This document shows positions 1 to 9,266 of a stretch of DNA of 64,000 nt, one piece after another (the stretch's first letter is position 1; each line of letters starts with the position of its first letter). The notes under the pieces are model-generated. The model worked only from the letters and a program-made list of their open reading frames with translations, searched no databases and was not told the origin of the DNA. Location of the stretch: assembly GCF_024498355.1 (NCBI RefSeq), contig NZ_CP101833.1:3587604-3651603 (forward strand), in the 5' to 3' direction. The position numbers and the translations under genes are program-made. The stretch comes from Bacillus pumilus. GTDB lineage: Bacteria > Bacillota > Bacilli > Bacillales > Bacillaceae.

Positions 1-1341
1 ATCATTCGATAGAATCACGGTTTTGCCGTTATATTTCATGCACCATACTGGCTCCAGCCAGACAAACATCGCTTGATCTTGATCTGATGCCGTTGTCGCA
101 GCTTGATACGCAGGGAAAATCTGTTCAATTTTCTCCAGATCATCATATTTCGTCTGTTTGATGATCAGATTCTTCAGCTCTGTCCCATTCATCAGCTTGA
201 CCTGTTCACTCTGACTCGCTTTGTTGCCAAGAATGTAGTTTGGACGCTTGTAATTCAAGATGTCATCATTCGCCCATTGTACTTCCAGAGAGGTCATACC
301 AAATGGATGCTTCGTACTATTGACGATTGGCAGACCATCCATAAACATATTGAAGGACAGCTGCTGGTTGCTGTTGATGCCAAAGTATTGATAGTCATCA
401 GTAAAGCTTCCCGTATCATTGAAATACTTCACGCTTCGCTTGATCAAATCCCCCGTTTGAAAAACAGTACTGGAATTGATATTGCGGTGCTGATATTGGA
501 TGCGGTGATCTTTTTGATTGGCTTCAAGACGACTTGTCCCATCTGTATACACCGTCCGGTTTAAATTAGATTCCTCACCGACAAGACTTGGGTCTGTAAA
601 CAAAGCGTCCTTGAATTTGGTTGTCTTAATCGTTTCGATAAAGAACATTTTTGCTTCAAGCTGCTTTTGCTTTCTCGGCAGGAGGAAATCTCTTTTAGAA
701 TTCTCTGAGAATGTATAAAGATCATAGCGCGGCATCTCGCTTTGAGCGGCTGCGATGCTGTCCATCAGATTACGATAGTTGGCGGACTCAATCGTCAGCT
801 CAAGCACCGTTTCCTTGCTATATGAGACCAAATAGACTTTTTTATTGGCCTTATTCTGCTGGGCAAACGGCACAATCATCCGATCAAATGAGTTGTATTC
901 AATGGATTTATTCGGCCATTTAAACAGTGCTTGGAAAATATCAATCGGAATCGGATCATTGAACACAAGATCCAATGTCTTCCCCTGTCCTCCGCGTCCA
1001 TAGAAGAAATTTTTAAATCTCTGCTCGGAATATTGGTCCGACACATCGGCAATCTCTTTGACATCCCACAGGCTCACATCATTCCAAAAGTTTTGGAAGA
1101 GTTCCTTTTGATCCACTTTGAAATGCTCTCCATTGGAATGGATGAACATCTCACGCGGCTTCACGACATCAATGAGACTTCGGGGCTCATCGCTTGAAAT
1201 CTTCTTCGTTTCCACGACCTTTGTGCCGGCATCCGCCTGATCCTGCATGACGGGCTGGAACATCCAAATATTCCATGTAAACACAAGGCTGATCGCAATT
1301 AGGATTGTCAATATTATGGTTTTAAAGGTCTCACGCTTCAT
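1..1341 (-). CDS. walH: WalH (YycH), regulator of WalK, 3' end cut by window
   Basis: The minus-strand frame reads 447 codons without a stop and runs off the left edge. B. subtilis YycH is about 455 residues, so only a few C-terminal residues should be missing. The product starts MKRETFKTIILTILIAISLV, a single N-terminal membrane anchor followed by a large extracytoplasmic domain. In the family this protein sits outside the membrane with WalI and restrains the sensor kinase WalK. The ATG overlaps the walK stop by 11 nucleotides, which implies translational coupling in the walRKHI operon. The assignment rests on position after walK and on overall sequence resemblance; no catalytic motif exists to check. 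Confidence 0.93.
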   Translation of the reverse strand, partial: MKRETFKTIILTILIAISLVFTWNIWMFQPVMQDQADAGTKVVETKKISSDEPRSLIDVVKPREMFIHSNGEHFKVDQKELFQNFWNDVSLWDVKEIADVSDQYSEQRFKNFFYGRGGQGKTLDLVFNDPIPIDIFQALFKWPNKSIEYNSFDRMIVPFAQQNKANKKVYLVSYSKETVLELTIESANYRNLMDSIAAAQSEMPRYDLYTFSENSKRDFLLPRKQKQLEAKMFFIETIKTTKFKDALFTDPSLVGEESNLNRTVYTDGTSRLEANQKDHRIQYQHRNINSSTVFQTGDLIKRSVKYFNDTGSFTDDYQYFGINSNQQLSFNMFMDGLPIVNSTKHPFGMTSLEVQWANDDILNYKRPNYILGNKASQSEQVKLMNGTELKNLIIKQTKYDDLEKIEQIFPAYQAATTASDQDQAMFVWLEPVWCMKYNGKTVILSND

Positions 1342-3169
1342 CCCAATCATCCTCTTGTTCTTCATTGTACGGAAGGGTAAAGGTTACCGTTGTTCCTTTT
1401 CCTTCAATGCTGTCAGCCCAAATATCTCCGCCATGAGCCTGAACCATTTCTTTTGCAATCGCAAGTCCTAGGCCGGTACCGCCAAGCTTTCTTGTTCTCG
1501 CTTTATCCACTCGATAAAAACGTTCAAAGATTTTATCCATATCCTTCTTCGGAATACCGATTCCTTCATCTTTGACGCTGAATAACACAAGCCCTTCATC
1601 CTCATCCAGATCGACTGTGAACGTAATATGTCCACCCTCTGGAGAATATTTCATGGCATTGGAAATGATGTTATCGAGCACCTGTGTGATTTTATCTTGA
1701 TCAATTTCCACATATATTTCACGCTGCGGCAGATTGCGGATAAAATCGACATGCTGCTCCTTCGTCATTTCAAAACGATCAATGACGAGCGAGATAAACC
1801 TGATAAAGTTCGTCCACTCACGGTTGAATTGATAGTCCTTGCTGTCGAATTTGGACAGCTGGAGCAGGTCGTTGACAAGCCTGATCATACGCTCTGTTTC
1901 ATTTTGCGTGACACTGAGGAACCTTGGCGCAAGCTCTTTATCACCAATTGCACCTTCAGCTAATGCCTCAAGATAGCTTCGCATCGTCGTCAGCGGTGTA
2001 CGCAGCTCATGCGATACGTTCGCTACGAATTCACGGCGTTCAGCATCAATTTTCTCTTGCTCTGTCACGTCATAAATGACAGCAATTAAGCCGTCGATCT
2101 TCCCATGCTCTTTCTGAATGACTGAAAAATTGACACGCAAAACAGACAGCTGATCTTCGCGTTCAATTTCTATCAGCATGGAGTCTTGATTTTCAACTAA
2201 ATCTTCAAATGTATGGGTTTCCTCTAGGCCGAGCAATGACGTAATGGGCATCTCTAATGCTGTTTCACGTGAAACATTCAGAAGCTCTAATGCCGGGCTG
2301 TTTAATAGAATAATGGCACCGTTTTGATTCGTTGCAATGACACCATCCGTCATATATGCAATGACAGAAGAAAGCTTTTTCCGCTCACCCTCTGTCATCA
2401 GCTGAGCTTCCTCCAGCTCTCTCGTCAGATGGTTAAAGGTCGTCGCTAGCTGACCGATCTCATCATGTCCATACTTTCGGACCTTTCTGGAAAAGTTCCC
2501 TTTGGCGAGCTCGATCGCTTGCTTTCTCATATCCGAAATTGGGTGTGTGATGGTTCTGAATATGAATATACCAAGTAGAGCAGTAATCCCAAGGGCAAGC
2601 AGCGTTCCCGTTGCCAAAATCGTATTAATGGTTCGCATTTGGTTAAAAACACTTTCCATGGAGGAGACCACATAAATGACACCAACGGTTTCTTGGTTTT
2701 CATTTTTCACGGCTGTCGCTGATATGCGGACTCGTTTATTCGATTCTGGGTCATAGAATTTTTTCTCGTAGTCTTTGCCAACCGCGAAAATACGGCTAAT
2801 GATTTGATCTGTGATTTTTTTCCCGGCAATCTCTTGACTGCCATTATTCACAGAGGCAATGACCTCTCTGCTTTCGTCAATATAGCTGACTTCAGAAATT
2901 TCATTAGACTCATCTTTGTTGTTAAAATCGTTTAAAATCTTTTGAGCATCCTCTTTTAATTCCGCCTTGCTTTTCGATGAATCCTGTTCTAGGTAATACG
3001 ATAACGAGTAGATTCGCTGATTCAAGGAATTATCATAAGAATTAATTAAGGACTGCTCTAGCTGCTTCACAAAGTAGACGCCAATGATCTGCATGGCGAC
3101 AATGATCAGCAGCACGTAGATTAAGGTCAATTTGAAGTGAATCGAGCGAAAAAAACCTACTTTATTCAT
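1331..3169 (-). CDS. walK: WalK (YycG) sensor histidine kinase
   Basis: This 612-residue protein has the full WalK architecture: transmembrane segment near residues 12-34, an extracellular sensor domain, a second membrane segment near 182-205, then HAMP, PAS, HisKA and HATPase domains. The H-box SHELRTPL places the phosphorylated histidine at about His387. N, G1, F and G2 boxes are all present (DNIISNAMKYS, DEGIGIP, FERFYRV, GGTGLGLAIA). The kinase controls peptidoglycan hydrolase genes with WalR and is essential in Bacillus. It begins 7 bp after the walR stop and overlaps walH. The coding sequence also carries a perfect 16-bp parS site (see separate entry). Confidence 0.97.
   Translation of the reverse strand: MNKVGFFRSIHFKLTLIYVLLIIVAMQIIGVYFVKQLEQSLINSYDNSLNQRIYSLSYYLEQDSSKSKAELKEDAQKILNDFNNKDESNEISEVSYIDESREVIASVNNGSQEIAGKKITDQIISRIFAVGKDYEKKFYDPESNKRVRISATAVKNENQETVGVIYVVSSMESVFNQMRTINTILATGTLLALGITALLGIFIFRTITHPISDMRKQAIELAKGNFSRKVRKYGHDEIGQLATTFNHLTRELEEAQLMTEGERKKLSSVIAYMTDGVIATNQNGAIILLNSPALELLNVSRETALEMPITSLLGLEETHTFEDLVENQDSMLIEIEREDQLSVLRVNFSVIQKEHGKIDGLIAVIYDVTEQEKIDAERREFVANVSHELRTPLTTMRSYLEALAEGAIGDKELAPRFLSVTQNETERMIRLVNDLLQLSKFDSKDYQFNREWTNFIRFISLVIDRFEMTKEQHVDFIRNLPQREIYVEIDQDKITQVLDNIISNAMKYSPEGGHITFTVDLDEDEGLVLFSVKDEGIGIPKKDMDKIFERFYRVDKARTRKLGGTGLGLAIAKEMVQAHGGDIWADSIEGKGTTVTFTLPYNEEQEDDWDEA
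2261..2276. other. parS site, perfect 16-bp consensus, inside walK
   Basis: The bases TGTTTCACGTGAAACA match the Bacillus parS consensus at 16 of 16 positions. parS is the loading site for the partition protein ParB (Spo0J), encoded in this window. The site lies within the coding sequence of walK and encodes part of the PAS region. A parS near this place (about 354 degrees) is known in B. subtilis from memory. Confidence 0.93.
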
Positions 3170-3176
3170 AAGAATC

Positions 3177-3884
3177 TTAGTCCTGCTCTGGGTTTCTTAA
3201 ATAGTAGCCGACGCCTCGTCTTGTCACGATCCAGCTCGGGTGGCTAGGGTTGTCTTCAATTTTCTCACGAAGACGGCGCACTGTAACGTCTACTGTACGG
3301 ACATCTCCAAAGTAATCGTAGCCCCATACAGTTTGTAGTAAATGCTCACGTGTCATGACTTGTCCAATGTGCTTCGCTAAGTAATGAAGCAATTCGAATT
3401 CACGGTGCGTCAACTCGATCGTTTCCTCACGCTTAGACACGACATACGCATCTGGGTAAATGACAAGTGATCCAATCTCGATATCATTTGATTCAGATTC
3501 TTCCTCCGATTGCGGAGCAGCAGTCTGTCTTCTCAAATTCGCTTTCACACGTGCAAGCAGCTCGCGCGTGCTGAATGGCTTCGTCACATAATCATCCGCT
3601 CCAAGCTCAAGACCGATGACCTTATCAATTTCAGAGTCCTTCGCTGTAAGCATAATAATCGGCATGTCATATTTCTTTCTCACTTCACGGCATACTTCAA
3701 CGCCATCTTTGTTCGGCAGCATAATGTCGAGCAGAATGATGTCCGGCTTCATTTCTTCTACCATTTCAAGGGCTTCATTTCCGTCATACGCACAATGAAC
3801 CTCATAGCCCTCTTTTCTTAAGTTAAATTCCAATATATCCGCAATCGGTTTTTCATCATCTACGACAAGAATCTTTTTTTCCAT
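3177..3884 (-). CDS. walR: WalR (YycF) response regulator
   Basis: The protein is an OmpR/PhoB-type response regulator of 235 residues, the usual length. The receiver domain has the acidic pair Asp9-Asp10 and the phosphoacceptor Asp53 in ILLDIMLP; the C-terminal winged-helix DNA-binding domain ends in the typical [10 protein letters not shown]. The ATG at 3884 was chosen over an in-frame codon 27 bases upstream, because the upstream one would overlap the strong ribosome-binding site GGAGGAAATC that precedes [11 protein letters not shown]. It is the first gene of the walRKHI operon and regulates cell-wall hydrolases. Confidence 0.97.
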   Translation of the reverse strand: MEKKILVVDDEKPIADILEFNLRKEGYEVHCAYDGNEALEMVEEMKPDIILLDIMLPNKDGVEVCREVRKKYDMPIIMLTAKDSEIDKVIGLELGADDYVTKPFSTRELLARVKANLRRQTAAPQSEEESESNDIEIGSLVIYPDAYVVSKREETIELTHREFELLHYLAKHIGQVMTREHLLQTVWGYDYFGDVRTVDVTVRRLREKIEDNPSHPSWIVTRRGVGYYLRNPEQD

Positions 3885-3942
3885 TATGATTTCCTCCTGC
3901 ATTTTTAGCATCTATGTCATTTCATTTTGCATGTCTCATCAG

Positions 3943-3968
3943 GCCTTTTTCGTTCGAGTAAAAAAGGC
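3943..3968 (-). promoter_or_regulatory. Stem-loop at the 5' end of the walR mRNA
   Basis: On the minus strand GCCTTTTT and AAAAAGGC form an 8-bp stem round a loop of about ten bases. It begins only a few bases after the transcription start expected from the promoter at 3978-4006. It has no following T-run, so it is not a terminator; a 5' stabilising hairpin or a regulatory leader is possible. Confidence 0.4.
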
Positions 3969-3977
3969 TCACTATCT

Positions 3978-4006
3978 ATTATAACGTTTTACGAGGCAAA
4001 GATAAA
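3978..4006 (-). promoter_or_regulatory. Probable SigA promoter of walR
   Basis: The minus strand has a perfect -10 TATAAT (3978-3983) with a weak -35 TTTATC (4001-4006) at 17-bp spacing. It lies about 90 bp upstream of the walR start. The rest of the 3885-4195 gap holds the leader hairpin and a second stem (4144-4170, AGCCGG/CCGGCT) of unclear direction. Confidence 0.5.
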
Positions 4007-4195
4007 AATAATAACGGCTTTCTTTTCTAGTGAACGTTGGATAGGAAGGACACGGCTCAAAAAAATTGATGACTTTTTCCTTTTTTATCGAAACTTTTCC
4101 AATCACCAAACGTCTATATACATGTAACGTCTTCTTCTTATGGAGCCGGGCCCTACCTAGGTCCGGCTTCTCCCTTTTTATGCCTTCTTTTCATA

Positions 4196-4229
4196 AAATA
4201 AAAACGCACCTGCGATTGCAGATGCGTTT
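4196..4229 (-). terminator. Terminator of the tRNA operon
   Basis: The minus strand reads AAACGCA-TCTGC-AATC-GCAGG-TGCGTTT and continues into a T-rich tail. It sits directly after the tRNA-Phe gene. Confidence 0.85.
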
Positions 4230-4234
4230 GGAAG

Positions 4235-4307
<73 letters not shown>

Positions 4308-4334
4308 ATCATCAAAAAGATGAATATGTATAAA

Positions 4335-4411
4335 TGGCGGTCCGGACGGGACTCGAACCCGCGACCTCCTGCGTGACAGGCAGGCATTCTAACCAACTGA
4401 ACTACCGGACC
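4335..4411 (-). tRNA. tRNA-Asp (GTC)
   Basis: The cloverleaf has acceptor GGTCCGG/CCGGACC, anticodon loop CTGTCAC giving GTC, and T-loop GGTTCGAGTCC. The CCA end is encoded. It is the third gene of the operon. Confidence 0.97.
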
Positions 4412-4492
4412 TCAGTAACTTGCCCGAAAAAGCAATCGTGGTGCTCTTTCAAGCAAGTGAGGAAAAATTAGCTTAACGCTAAAGTAAATCAA

Positions 4493-4564
4493 TGACCCGT
4501 ACGGGATTCGAACCCGTGTTACCGCCGTGAAAGGGCGGTGTCTTAACCGCTTGACCAACGGGCC
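4493..4564 (-). tRNA. tRNA-Glu (TTC)
   Basis: The cloverleaf has acceptor GGCCCGT/ACGGGTC, anticodon loop CTTTCAC giving TTC, and T-loop GGTTCGAATCC. No CCA is encoded. It is the second gene of the operon. Confidence 0.97.
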
Positions 4565-4570
4565 AATACA

Positions 4571-4646
4571 TGGTGAGCCATGAAGGACTCGAACCTTCGA
4601 CCCTCTGATTAAAAGTCAGATGCTCTACCAACTGAGCTAATGGCTC
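4571..4646 (-). tRNA. tRNA-Lys (TTT)
   Basis: The cloverleaf has acceptor GAGCCAT/ATGGCTC, anticodon loop CTTTTAA giving TTT, and T-loop GGTTCGAGTCC, with an encoded CCA. It is the promoter-proximal gene of the operon. Confidence 0.97.
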
Positions 4647-4761
4647 TCGGTTTGTGAAAAGTGAATCTGAAGAAGCTGTATTGCGTCAAACCAATCGCTT
4701 TCAAAAAAGCTGGAACATCGCATCCTAACAAGTTTCAGAGACCTTTGCAACAACGAGATTT

Positions 4762-4791
4762 ATAATATCATAGAGTCATTACATATGGCAA
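4762..4791 (-). promoter_or_regulatory. Promoter of the tRNA operon
   Basis: The minus strand has -35 TTGCCA (4786-4791) and -10 TATTAT (4762-4767) separated by 18 bp, about 115 bp upstream of tRNA-Lys. The remaining gap up to 4990 must also hold the promoter of the divergent peroxiredoxin gene; a TACAAT at 4947-4952 is a candidate -10 for it. Confidence 0.6.
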
Positions 4792-4990
4792 TACGTTTTT
4801 CGACATTTTTTTAAAAAAAGTGTCGGATTTGATATCTCCTGTCAAATCGCCCATTTCTGCAATCGCCTTCAATTTTGATCCTTCTTTTCAATGGTCACTG
4901 TTTATTCAAGCACATAGAAACGTTTTAGACCGTCTGAAAATGGTTATACAATAGACAAGTAACATTGTGATTGAAAAAGGAGGAAGCAGC

Positions 4991-5515
4991 ATGAGTTCAT
5001 TCAAATTAGGAGATAAAATGCCCAATTTTTCACTGCCAACGGTGCAGGGAGAACACATTGATTTCTATAAACATTTAGAGGAGCATCAAAGCTGGCACCT
5101 CATCATTTTCTTTAGAGGATCCTGGTGCCCAGTATGCGTAGAGGAATTAAAGGAGCTAGAAAAGCAGCAATCATACTTTCAAGACAAGGATATTCACTTA
5201 ATGGCGATTTCAACGGATAACCCTGAGAACTTGAAGGAATTTGCTGATAAAGAGGGACTTTCCTTCCCGATCATGTCTGACCAAGATCTCACATCATTAA
5301 AAGCATATGAAGTCTTCTATCACGGGGAAGATGCTCCATATGAAGATCACGGGGTACACGGAGAACCCGCCTATTTCTTATTAAATGAAAAAGGGCAAGT
5401 GCTCTATCAGCAAAGACAAACAAGCCCATTTGGCAGACCGCATGCGAATGAATTGCGCAAAATTATCCAATACATTCGTAAAAATTTAAAAGGGCAATAT
5501 AAAAGCCTAAAATAA
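4991..5515 (+). CDS. Peroxiredoxin-like thioredoxin-fold protein
   Basis: This 174-residue protein has an AhpC/TSA-type redoxin fold. It starts SSFKLGDKMPNFSLPTVQG, as peroxiredoxins do, and has FFRGSWCPVC with cysteines at about residues 46 and 49, so it keeps a thioredoxin-like CxxC. Later elements MAISTDNPENLKEF and FPIMSD fit the family. It probably reduces peroxides or disulfides in the cytoplasm, as no signal peptide is seen. The ATG at 4991 is preceded by AAAGGAGGAAGCAGC; the in-frame upstream codon at 4967 would lie before this site. It is a single gene followed by its own terminator. Confidence 0.85.
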   Translation: MSSFKLGDKMPNFSLPTVQGEHIDFYKHLEEHQSWHLIIFFRGSWCPVCVEELKELEKQQSYFQDKDIHLMAISTDNPENLKEFADKEGLSFPIMSDQDLTSLKAYEVFYHGEDAPYEDHGVHGEPAYFLLNEKGQVLYQQRQTSPFGRPHANELRKIIQYIRKNLKGQYKSLK

Positions 5516-5517
5516 GA

Positions 5518-5548
5518 AAGAAGCTCTCGTAATGAGGGCTTCTTTTTT
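5518..5548 (+). terminator. Terminator of the peroxiredoxin gene
   Basis: GAAGCTCTC and GAGGGCTTC pair round GTAAT and are followed by TTTTTT. Confidence 0.8.
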
Positions 5549-5756
5549 ATGAATGTATTTTGTTGAATAGCCAGTCTGCCATAAAATAAACAAAGAGACC
5601 CGCCATTAATATCACAAACGTGACAGGTGGTCGATCCTCTTGGATGAACGAATATAGCGCATGTCCACCTAATGCCAGAAGATAAAAGATAAACGCCGGC
5701 ACAGCTGCTTTTTTTGCGTTTATTTGCTCCCTTTTCGTCATTTTCCTAAAAAACAT
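5547..5756 (-). CDS. Small two-helix membrane protein, unknown function
   Basis: The 69-residue product has a charged N-terminus, two predicted hydrophobic helices (about residues 18-35 and 44-62) and a short tail. AAAGGGAG lies upstream of the ATG. It begins 13 bp after the stop of the DUF418 gene, so the two are probably cotranscribed and may form a membrane pair. I do not recognise a characterised homologue. It runs into the convergent terminator of the peroxiredoxin gene. Confidence 0.6.
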   Translation of the reverse strand: MFFRKMTKREQINAKKAAVPAFIFYLLALGGHALYSFIQEDRPPVTFVILMAGLFVYFMADWLFNKIHS

Positions 5757-5769
5757 TGCGCCACTCCCT

Positions 5770-6903
5770 TTACGTTGCTTTCTTCATCGTCACCCGGCGA
5801 AGTGCCCGCGATCGGATATATTCCATTGGTCCAATCCGCCATACATTTAAGCAAAATGCTGAAATCGCTATTTGCAGAAGTGAAATGAGCAGCCATGCCA
5901 ATACGATAAGGGGTGCATTGATTTGACCGCCAAGACCCAATCCCCAGCTATAAAAAAGAATCGAGCAGATGACATTTTGCAGGATGTAGCAGCTGAGCGC
6001 CATTTTCCCTACATATTCAAACCAAGTCCACATGAACCAAGATTCCGTAAGTGCCAAGAGCTTCGCAATGACAGCTATATAGAAGATAGAGAGGAATGGT
6101 GAAAAGACGTAGCGCACCACGAATTCCACTATTTCATTCGGCACGAAGACGAGTGCATTCAGCGGCAGACCAATCCATAAACCGAATCGGAACAATGTTT
6201 TCCGAAGAGATTGTCCGCGTGTATTCGCATAAAAAACACCAGCTCTCATCATTCGAACACCTAATAAAAACAGAAATGTATTCATTGGAATGATAAAGAT
6301 CGCTTCTTCACGGTACATGAAAAAGTACTGTAATCGTTCTTGAACCTGCGAGATCCATGTCTCTGGCAGCTGCTCCTCTAGCATTGGTTCACTGCTTTGA
6401 TCATAGGATTCTGTCTCCATTTCAGAAAGGGAGAACACAATCAGAAATGACATGACTAGCAGGTGAATCAAACCAGAGAAGATCATGCCCTTTTTGATGC
6501 GCCGGTCCCCTCCACGTACAATGAAAGCCACAAGTAAACCCGTGACGGCGTAACTCATGAGCACATCATATTCCATCACAAGGGCAAAATGAACAAAGCC
6601 TTCGATAAATAAAAATAAAAGAATCCATAAATATGTACCCGGCCAAGGTGTGTTTTTTCTTTTCGCCTGCTGGTACTTCAGCTCCAATCCAACACCAAAC
6701 ATGATGGTGAGCAGCGAGAGCATTTTGCCATAAACGAACATCGAAACAATGCTTTCAAGCAAACTGCCATTTTCATATTCATCTGCAATCTGATCTGTCG
6801 CAAAGGTATTCCCTGCATACGCAAAAAACCAAACGTTCGTCCCCAATGTGCCTAGTATGGCAAAGCCTCGTAAAATATCTAATAATCGTATTCTTTCTTT
6901 CAC
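5770..6903 (-). CDS. DUF418-family multi-pass membrane protein
   Basis: The 377-residue protein starts KERIRLLDILRGFAILGTLG, the hallmark of the YeiB/DUF418 family (Bacillus YxaH/YrkO type). About eight to ten hydrophobic helices follow, and the C-terminal half has the DUF418-type pattern YVGKMALSCYILQNVI. Members resemble acyltransferase-3 proteins, but their function is unknown. It forms a probable two-gene unit with the small membrane protein downstream. The upstream spacer holds GGGAAGGAGCG as ribosome-binding site. Confidence 0.85.
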   Translation of the reverse strand: MKERIRLLDILRGFAILGTLGTNVWFFAYAGNTFATDQIADEYENGSLLESIVSMFVYGKMLSLLTIMFGVGLELKYQQAKRKNTPWPGTYLWILLFLFIEGFVHFALVMEYDVLMSYAVTGLLVAFIVRGGDRRIKKGMIFSGLIHLLVMSFLIVFSLSEMETESYDQSSEPMLEEQLPETWISQVQERLQYFFMYREEAIFIIPMNTFLFLLGVRMMRAGVFYANTRGQSLRKTLFRFGLWIGLPLNALVFVPNEIVEFVVRYVFSPFLSIFYIAVIAKLLALTESWFMWTWFEYVGKMALSCYILQNVICSILFYSWGLGLGGQINAPLIVLAWLLISLLQIAISAFCLNVWRIGPMEYIRSRALRRVTMKKAT

Positions 6904-6984
6904 TTGAACGCTCCTTCCCTTTATACAGTTATCATATTTTGGTAATGCCGGGAAGTCCGTTCTATTGAATTTAAGGAATATTTA

Positions 6985-7026
6985 AACAAAAAAAACACCA
7001 GTAAAATGTGTGATTTTACTGGTGTC
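6985..7026 (-). terminator. Terminator of purA
   Basis: The minus strand has ACACCAGTAAAAT and ATTTTACTGGTGT as a 13-bp perfect stem followed by at least eight T residues. Confidence 0.92.
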
Positions 7027-7040
7027 TGATCTGTCTATAC

Positions 7041-8330
7041 TTATGGACGGTACACGCTGCGGACAACGTTCGTTTGTGAACGGTCTGGTCCGACTGAGAA
7101 AATAGAAAGTGGAATACCTGTTAATTGTGAAATGCGCTCTAAATAGTGGCGGGCATTTTCAGGCAGTTCACTTAAATTTTTCACGCCTGTAATATCCTCG
7201 GTCCATCCTGGCATTTCTTCGTAGACAGGCTCACATTTCGCTAATTCCTTTAGACTTGCTGGGAATTCTTCTGTGATTTCTCCGTTCAATTTATAAGCGA
7301 CACAGATTTTCAATGTCTCAATCCCTGTCAGTACATCGATTGAGTTCAGAGATAAATCTGTAATACCGCTCACACGGCGGGCATGACGGACAACAACACT
7401 GTCAAACCAGCCAACACGGCGCGGACGTCCAGTTGTCGTACCGTATTCACGGCCAACTTCACGGATTTGATCGCCAATTTCATCATGAAGTTCTGTTGGG
7501 AATGGGCCATCTCCAACACGTGTTGTGTAAGCTTTTGATACGCCGACTACATGTTGAATTTTCGTAGGACCTACGCCAGAACCAATCGTCACTCCTCCAG
7601 CCACTGGGTTAGAGGATGTCACAAATGGATATGTCCCTTGATCGATATCAAGCATAACGCCTTGTGCCCCTTCAAATAGAACACGGCGGCCTTCATCTAG
7701 AGCATCGTTCAATACAACAGACGTGTCCACGACATATTTTTTCACTTGCTGGCCATATTCATAATACTCGTCTAAAATATCTTCAATTTTGAAGCCTTCT
7801 GTGTCGTACATTTTCTCTAAAAGACGATTTTTCTCTTCTAGATTACGTGCAAGCTTCTCTTCAAATACTTCACGATCTAATAGATCTGCGACGCGGATTC
7901 CGACGCGAGCTGCTTTGTCCATATAAGCTGGTCCGATTCCTTTTTTCGTCGTACCGATCTTATTAGCCCCTTTCCGCTCTTCTTCTACCTCGTCCAATTT
8001 TAAATGATAAGGCAGAATCACATGGGCTCTATTGCTGATTCTGAGGTTCTCTGTACTCACATTCCGTTCGTGAAGATACGCAAGCTCAGTGACCAACGCT
8101 TTAGGATCAACCACCATTCCATTACCGATGACACAAGTTTTCTCTTTATAAAAAATACCGGACGGAATGAGGTGTAGCTTGTAAGTCACTCCATCAAATT
8201 TGATCGTGTGACCTGCATTGTTTCCCCCTTGATAACGGGCAATCACCTCTGCATTTTCTGAAAGGAAATCGGTAATTTTCCCTTTCCCTTCGTCACCCCA
8301 CTGCGTACCTACTACGACTACTGAAGACAT
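7041..8330 (-). CDS. purA: Adenylosuccinate synthetase
   Basis: PurA makes adenylosuccinate from IMP, aspartate and GTP, the first step from IMP to AMP. The 429-residue protein begins [17 protein letters not shown], holding the P-loop (Gly12-Lys18) and catalytic Asp13, and has GNNAGHTI with catalytic His41. Further signatures are [12 protein letters not shown] and [13 protein letters not shown]. The ATG at 8330 is preceded by GGAGGTGCACGAT; the in-frame GTG nine bases upstream overlaps this site. A promoter and two PurBoxes lie upstream, so PurR repression by adenine supply is expected. Confidence 0.98.
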   Translation of the reverse strand: MSSVVVVGTQWGDEGKGKITDFLSENAEVIARYQGGNNAGHTIKFDGVTYKLHLIPSGIFYKEKTCVIGNGMVVDPKALVTELAYLHERNVSTENLRISNRAHVILPYHLKLDEVEEERKGANKIGTTKKGIGPAYMDKAARVGIRVADLLDREVFEEKLARNLEEKNRLLEKMYDTEGFKIEDILDEYYEYGQQVKKYVVDTSVVLNDALDEGRRVLFEGAQGVMLDIDQGTYPFVTSSNPVAGGVTIGSGVGPTKIQHVVGVSKAYTTRVGDGPFPTELHDEIGDQIREVGREYGTTTGRPRRVGWFDSVVVRHARRVSGITDLSLNSIDVLTGIETLKICVAYKLNGEITEEFPASLKELAKCEPVYEEMPGWTEDITGVKNLSELPENARHYLERISQLTGIPLSIFSVGPDRSQTNVVRSVYRP

Positions 8331-8381
8331 ATCGTGCACCTCCGTTAACCTTTCAAAACGTTATCTCTTTCAAACACATTT

Positions 8382-8410
8382 ATTTTATCAATGCAAAACG
8401 AAAAAGTCAA
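8382..8410 (-). promoter_or_regulatory. purA promoter
   Basis: The minus strand has -35 TTGACT (8405-8410) and -10 TAAAAT (8382-8387) with the ideal 17-bp spacer, about 45 bp upstream of purA. Confidence 0.8.
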
Positions 8411-8414
8411 CGCT

Positions 8415-8458
8415 AAATCCGAACATTAGTATCTCGAAATCAAATTTTGTTCGCTTTA
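8415..8458 (-). promoter_or_regulatory. Paired PurBoxes (PurR operator) upstream of purA
   Basis: AAATCCGAACATT (8415-8427, plus strand) matches the PurBox consensus AWWWCCGAACWWT. A second, divergent copy AAAGCGAACAAAA lies on the minus strand at 8446-8458. The two sit immediately upstream of the -35 in the head-to-head arrangement used by Bacillus PurR. Confidence 0.8.
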
Positions 8459-8545
8459 AATGTGAGGAAAAGCGCTTTAATCGCTTCTTCCACGCTTGAA
8501 AAAGGAGATTTTGAGCAAAAACAACTGTTTTTATCGATTCCCGCT

Positions 8546-9130
8546 TTATTCATGATTTTCAATCAATTGAATCATCGAGCTTGCCATGAAGTCAGGTGAA
8601 TACGGTCTCCCTGTCCTCAGCCACCATTCAGCGGTTCCAACATAAGCAGAAATGACAAATTGCTTCTGCATGTCGAGAGGAACGTGATGCGGGTCAGGCT
8701 TTGAACCTGCGACCTCCTCTAACCCCAAAGTAAAGCTTTCCTCAAAAAAAGCACTGGCTGTCTGATAAATATTAAGCTCTCGCCCTCTTTTCAAGAGAAT
8801 CTGATACTCCTCTTCATGTTCCTGCAAATGCTGATAAAATCGAAAAATATACACATATGCTGCATGGTCTGCCTGCCAATCCTCTTCTTGTACAGGAGCA
8901 AAAATAGCAGCTTTCATCACATCAAACATCTCATCCATGACCTGCTGGGCAAGATCAAACTTATCTTCATAATGCTGATAAAAGGTGGTGCGATGAATGC
9001 CTGCCTTTTTCGTTAAATCCTGTACGGAAACCTTTCCCCATTCCTTCTCTCTTAATAAATGAAATAACGCTTTTCTTAATTGATGCTTTGATTCAGTTGC
9101 TCGCTTATCCCCTCTGTAGCAGTCCGCCAC
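8546..9130 (-). CDS. TetR-family transcriptional regulator
   Basis: The 194-residue protein has an N-terminal TetR helix-turn-helix: KHQLRKALFHLLREKEWGKV followed by SVQDLTKKAGIHRTTFYQHY. The C-terminal ligand domain is of the kind found in many Bacillus TetR regulators. The GTG at 9130 is preferred because GGAAGGGGAG precedes it; a TTG 30 bases upstream lacks a ribosome-binding site and lies in an inverted repeat. It is divergent from the P450 gene, so it probably represses that gene and itself, with a hydrophobic small molecule as possible inducer. The ligand is unknown. Confidence 0.85.
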   Translation of the reverse strand: MADCYRGDKRATESKHQLRKALFHLLREKEWGKVSVQDLTKKAGIHRTTFYQHYEDKFDLAQQVMDEMFDVMKAAIFAPVQEEDWQADHAAYVYIFRFYQHLQEHEEEYQILLKRGRELNIYQTASAFFEESFTLGLEEVAGSKPDPHHVPLDMQKQFVISAYVGTAEWWLRTGRPYSPDFMASSMIQLIENHE

Positions 9131-9157
9131 AAGCCGCTCTCCCCTTCCTATATTCTT

Positions 9158-9180
9158 CAACAGATTTCGCTTTTCTGTTG
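9158..9180. promoter_or_regulatory. Inverted repeat, candidate TetR operator
   Basis: CAACAGA and TCTGTTG form 7-bp arms round nine bases, between the divergent TetR and P450 genes. The position fits an operator, but no binding data exist. Confidence 0.4.
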
Positions 9181-9266
9181 GTTGAATCCTATCGGCTGAT
9201 GAATTAACTTTAATCTAACACAACGAAAAAAAGGAATCATCTGACAACCCATAAGGAGTGATGATC

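Noticed and set aside
103..564. Plus-strand frames opposite walH and walK
   Set aside because: They mirror the coding frame of the minus-strand genes and have no ribosome-binding sites.
4144..4170. Hairpin AGCCGG/CCGGCT as terminator of a plus-strand gene
   Set aside because: No plus-strand gene ends there; the T-run is several bases away from the stem. Left as an unexplained stem.
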